Positions 5,260-5,281 of a stretch of 5,281 bases of DNA are shown piece after piece. Below the pieces are notes generated by a model. That model saw only the letters and a program-made list of their open reading frames with translations, searched no databases and had not been told where the DNA came from. The stretch spans positions 1 through 5,281 of the forward strand of contig CAILQE010000028.1 in the NCBI GenBank assembly GCA_903836325.1, given 5' to 3'. Both the position numbers and the translations under genes were made by a program. This DNA comes from an uncultured Candidatus Saccharibacteria bacterium. Its GTDB lineage: Bacteria; Patescibacteriota; Saccharimonadia; Saccharimonadales; UBA4665. Each line of letters begins with the position of its first letter. The first letter of the stretch is position 1.

Positions 5260-5281
5260 TAAGCGAAACTGAACGTTATCA
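5256..5281 (+). CDS. Start of the next operon gene (truncated by window end)
   Basis: An ATG overlaps the TGA stop of the Z1 gene as ATGA. It is followed by an open frame reading MISETERY to the end of the window. A purine-rich AAGGG lies about 7 nt upstream inside the Z1 coding end. Four-nucleotide overlaps of this kind mark translational coupling, so the product probably acts with Z1. In known Z1 operons the neighbours are PD-(D/E)XK (DUF4420-like), AIPR or GHKL proteins. Eight residues are too few to choose among them. Confidence 0.65.

Overview
The window is AT-rich bacterial DNA in two parts that look different. Positions 1 to about 3210 read as chromosomal backbone. Positions from about 3219 to the end read as the start of an accessory, defence-type cluster with foreign codon use. 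The source is probably an uncultivated low-GC bacterium. The compact minus-strand genes, the class II photolyase, the MacB/FtsX-type permease end and the DUF5679 zinc-ribbon protein would fit a Patescibacteria (CPR) genome. That assignment is an inference, since the window has no rRNA or other marker. TAA, TAG and TGA all appear as stops and tryptophan is read from TGG, so the standard code fits.

Backbone, left to right. The window opens inside a plus-strand ABC-transporter permease (MacB/FtsX family), of which only the C-terminal end is present (2-352). It converges, with a 2-nt gap, on a tightly packed minus-strand operon. In transcription order this holds a HAD-like hydrolase (2766-2191), a Bcp/PrxQ peroxiredoxin (2170-1703) and a class II CPD photolyase (1698-355). 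Gaps are 20 and 4 nt. Two of the three genes protect against photo-oxidative damage, one by removing peroxides and one by repairing UV dimers with light. Upstream, also on the minus strand, is a 63-residue DUF5679 zinc-ribbon protein (3134-2943). It has a strong Shine-Dalgarno site, a likely promoter and its own intrinsic terminator at 2825-2853, so it is a separate transcript.

Accessory part. A 295-nt intergenic stretch (3135-3429) holds the DUF5679 promoter, a doubtful 36-codon ORF, and a good candidate plus-strand promoter whose -10 box overlaps one arm of an 8-bp inverted repeat. It drives a 609-residue Z1-domain P-loop ATPase (3430-5259). Z1 proteins are known from restriction-like defence operons with GHKL/MORC-MutL ATPases, PD-(D/E)XK nucleases, AIPR proteins and Dcm/Vsr enzymes. 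Here Z1 appears to be the first gene. A second gene starts with a 4-nt ATGA overlap and is cut off after eight codons. Its identity, beyond the window, would decide which system this is. Arginine codon use changes sharply between photolyase (14 of 18 AGA) and Z1 (19 of 31 CGN), which supports horizontal acquisition.
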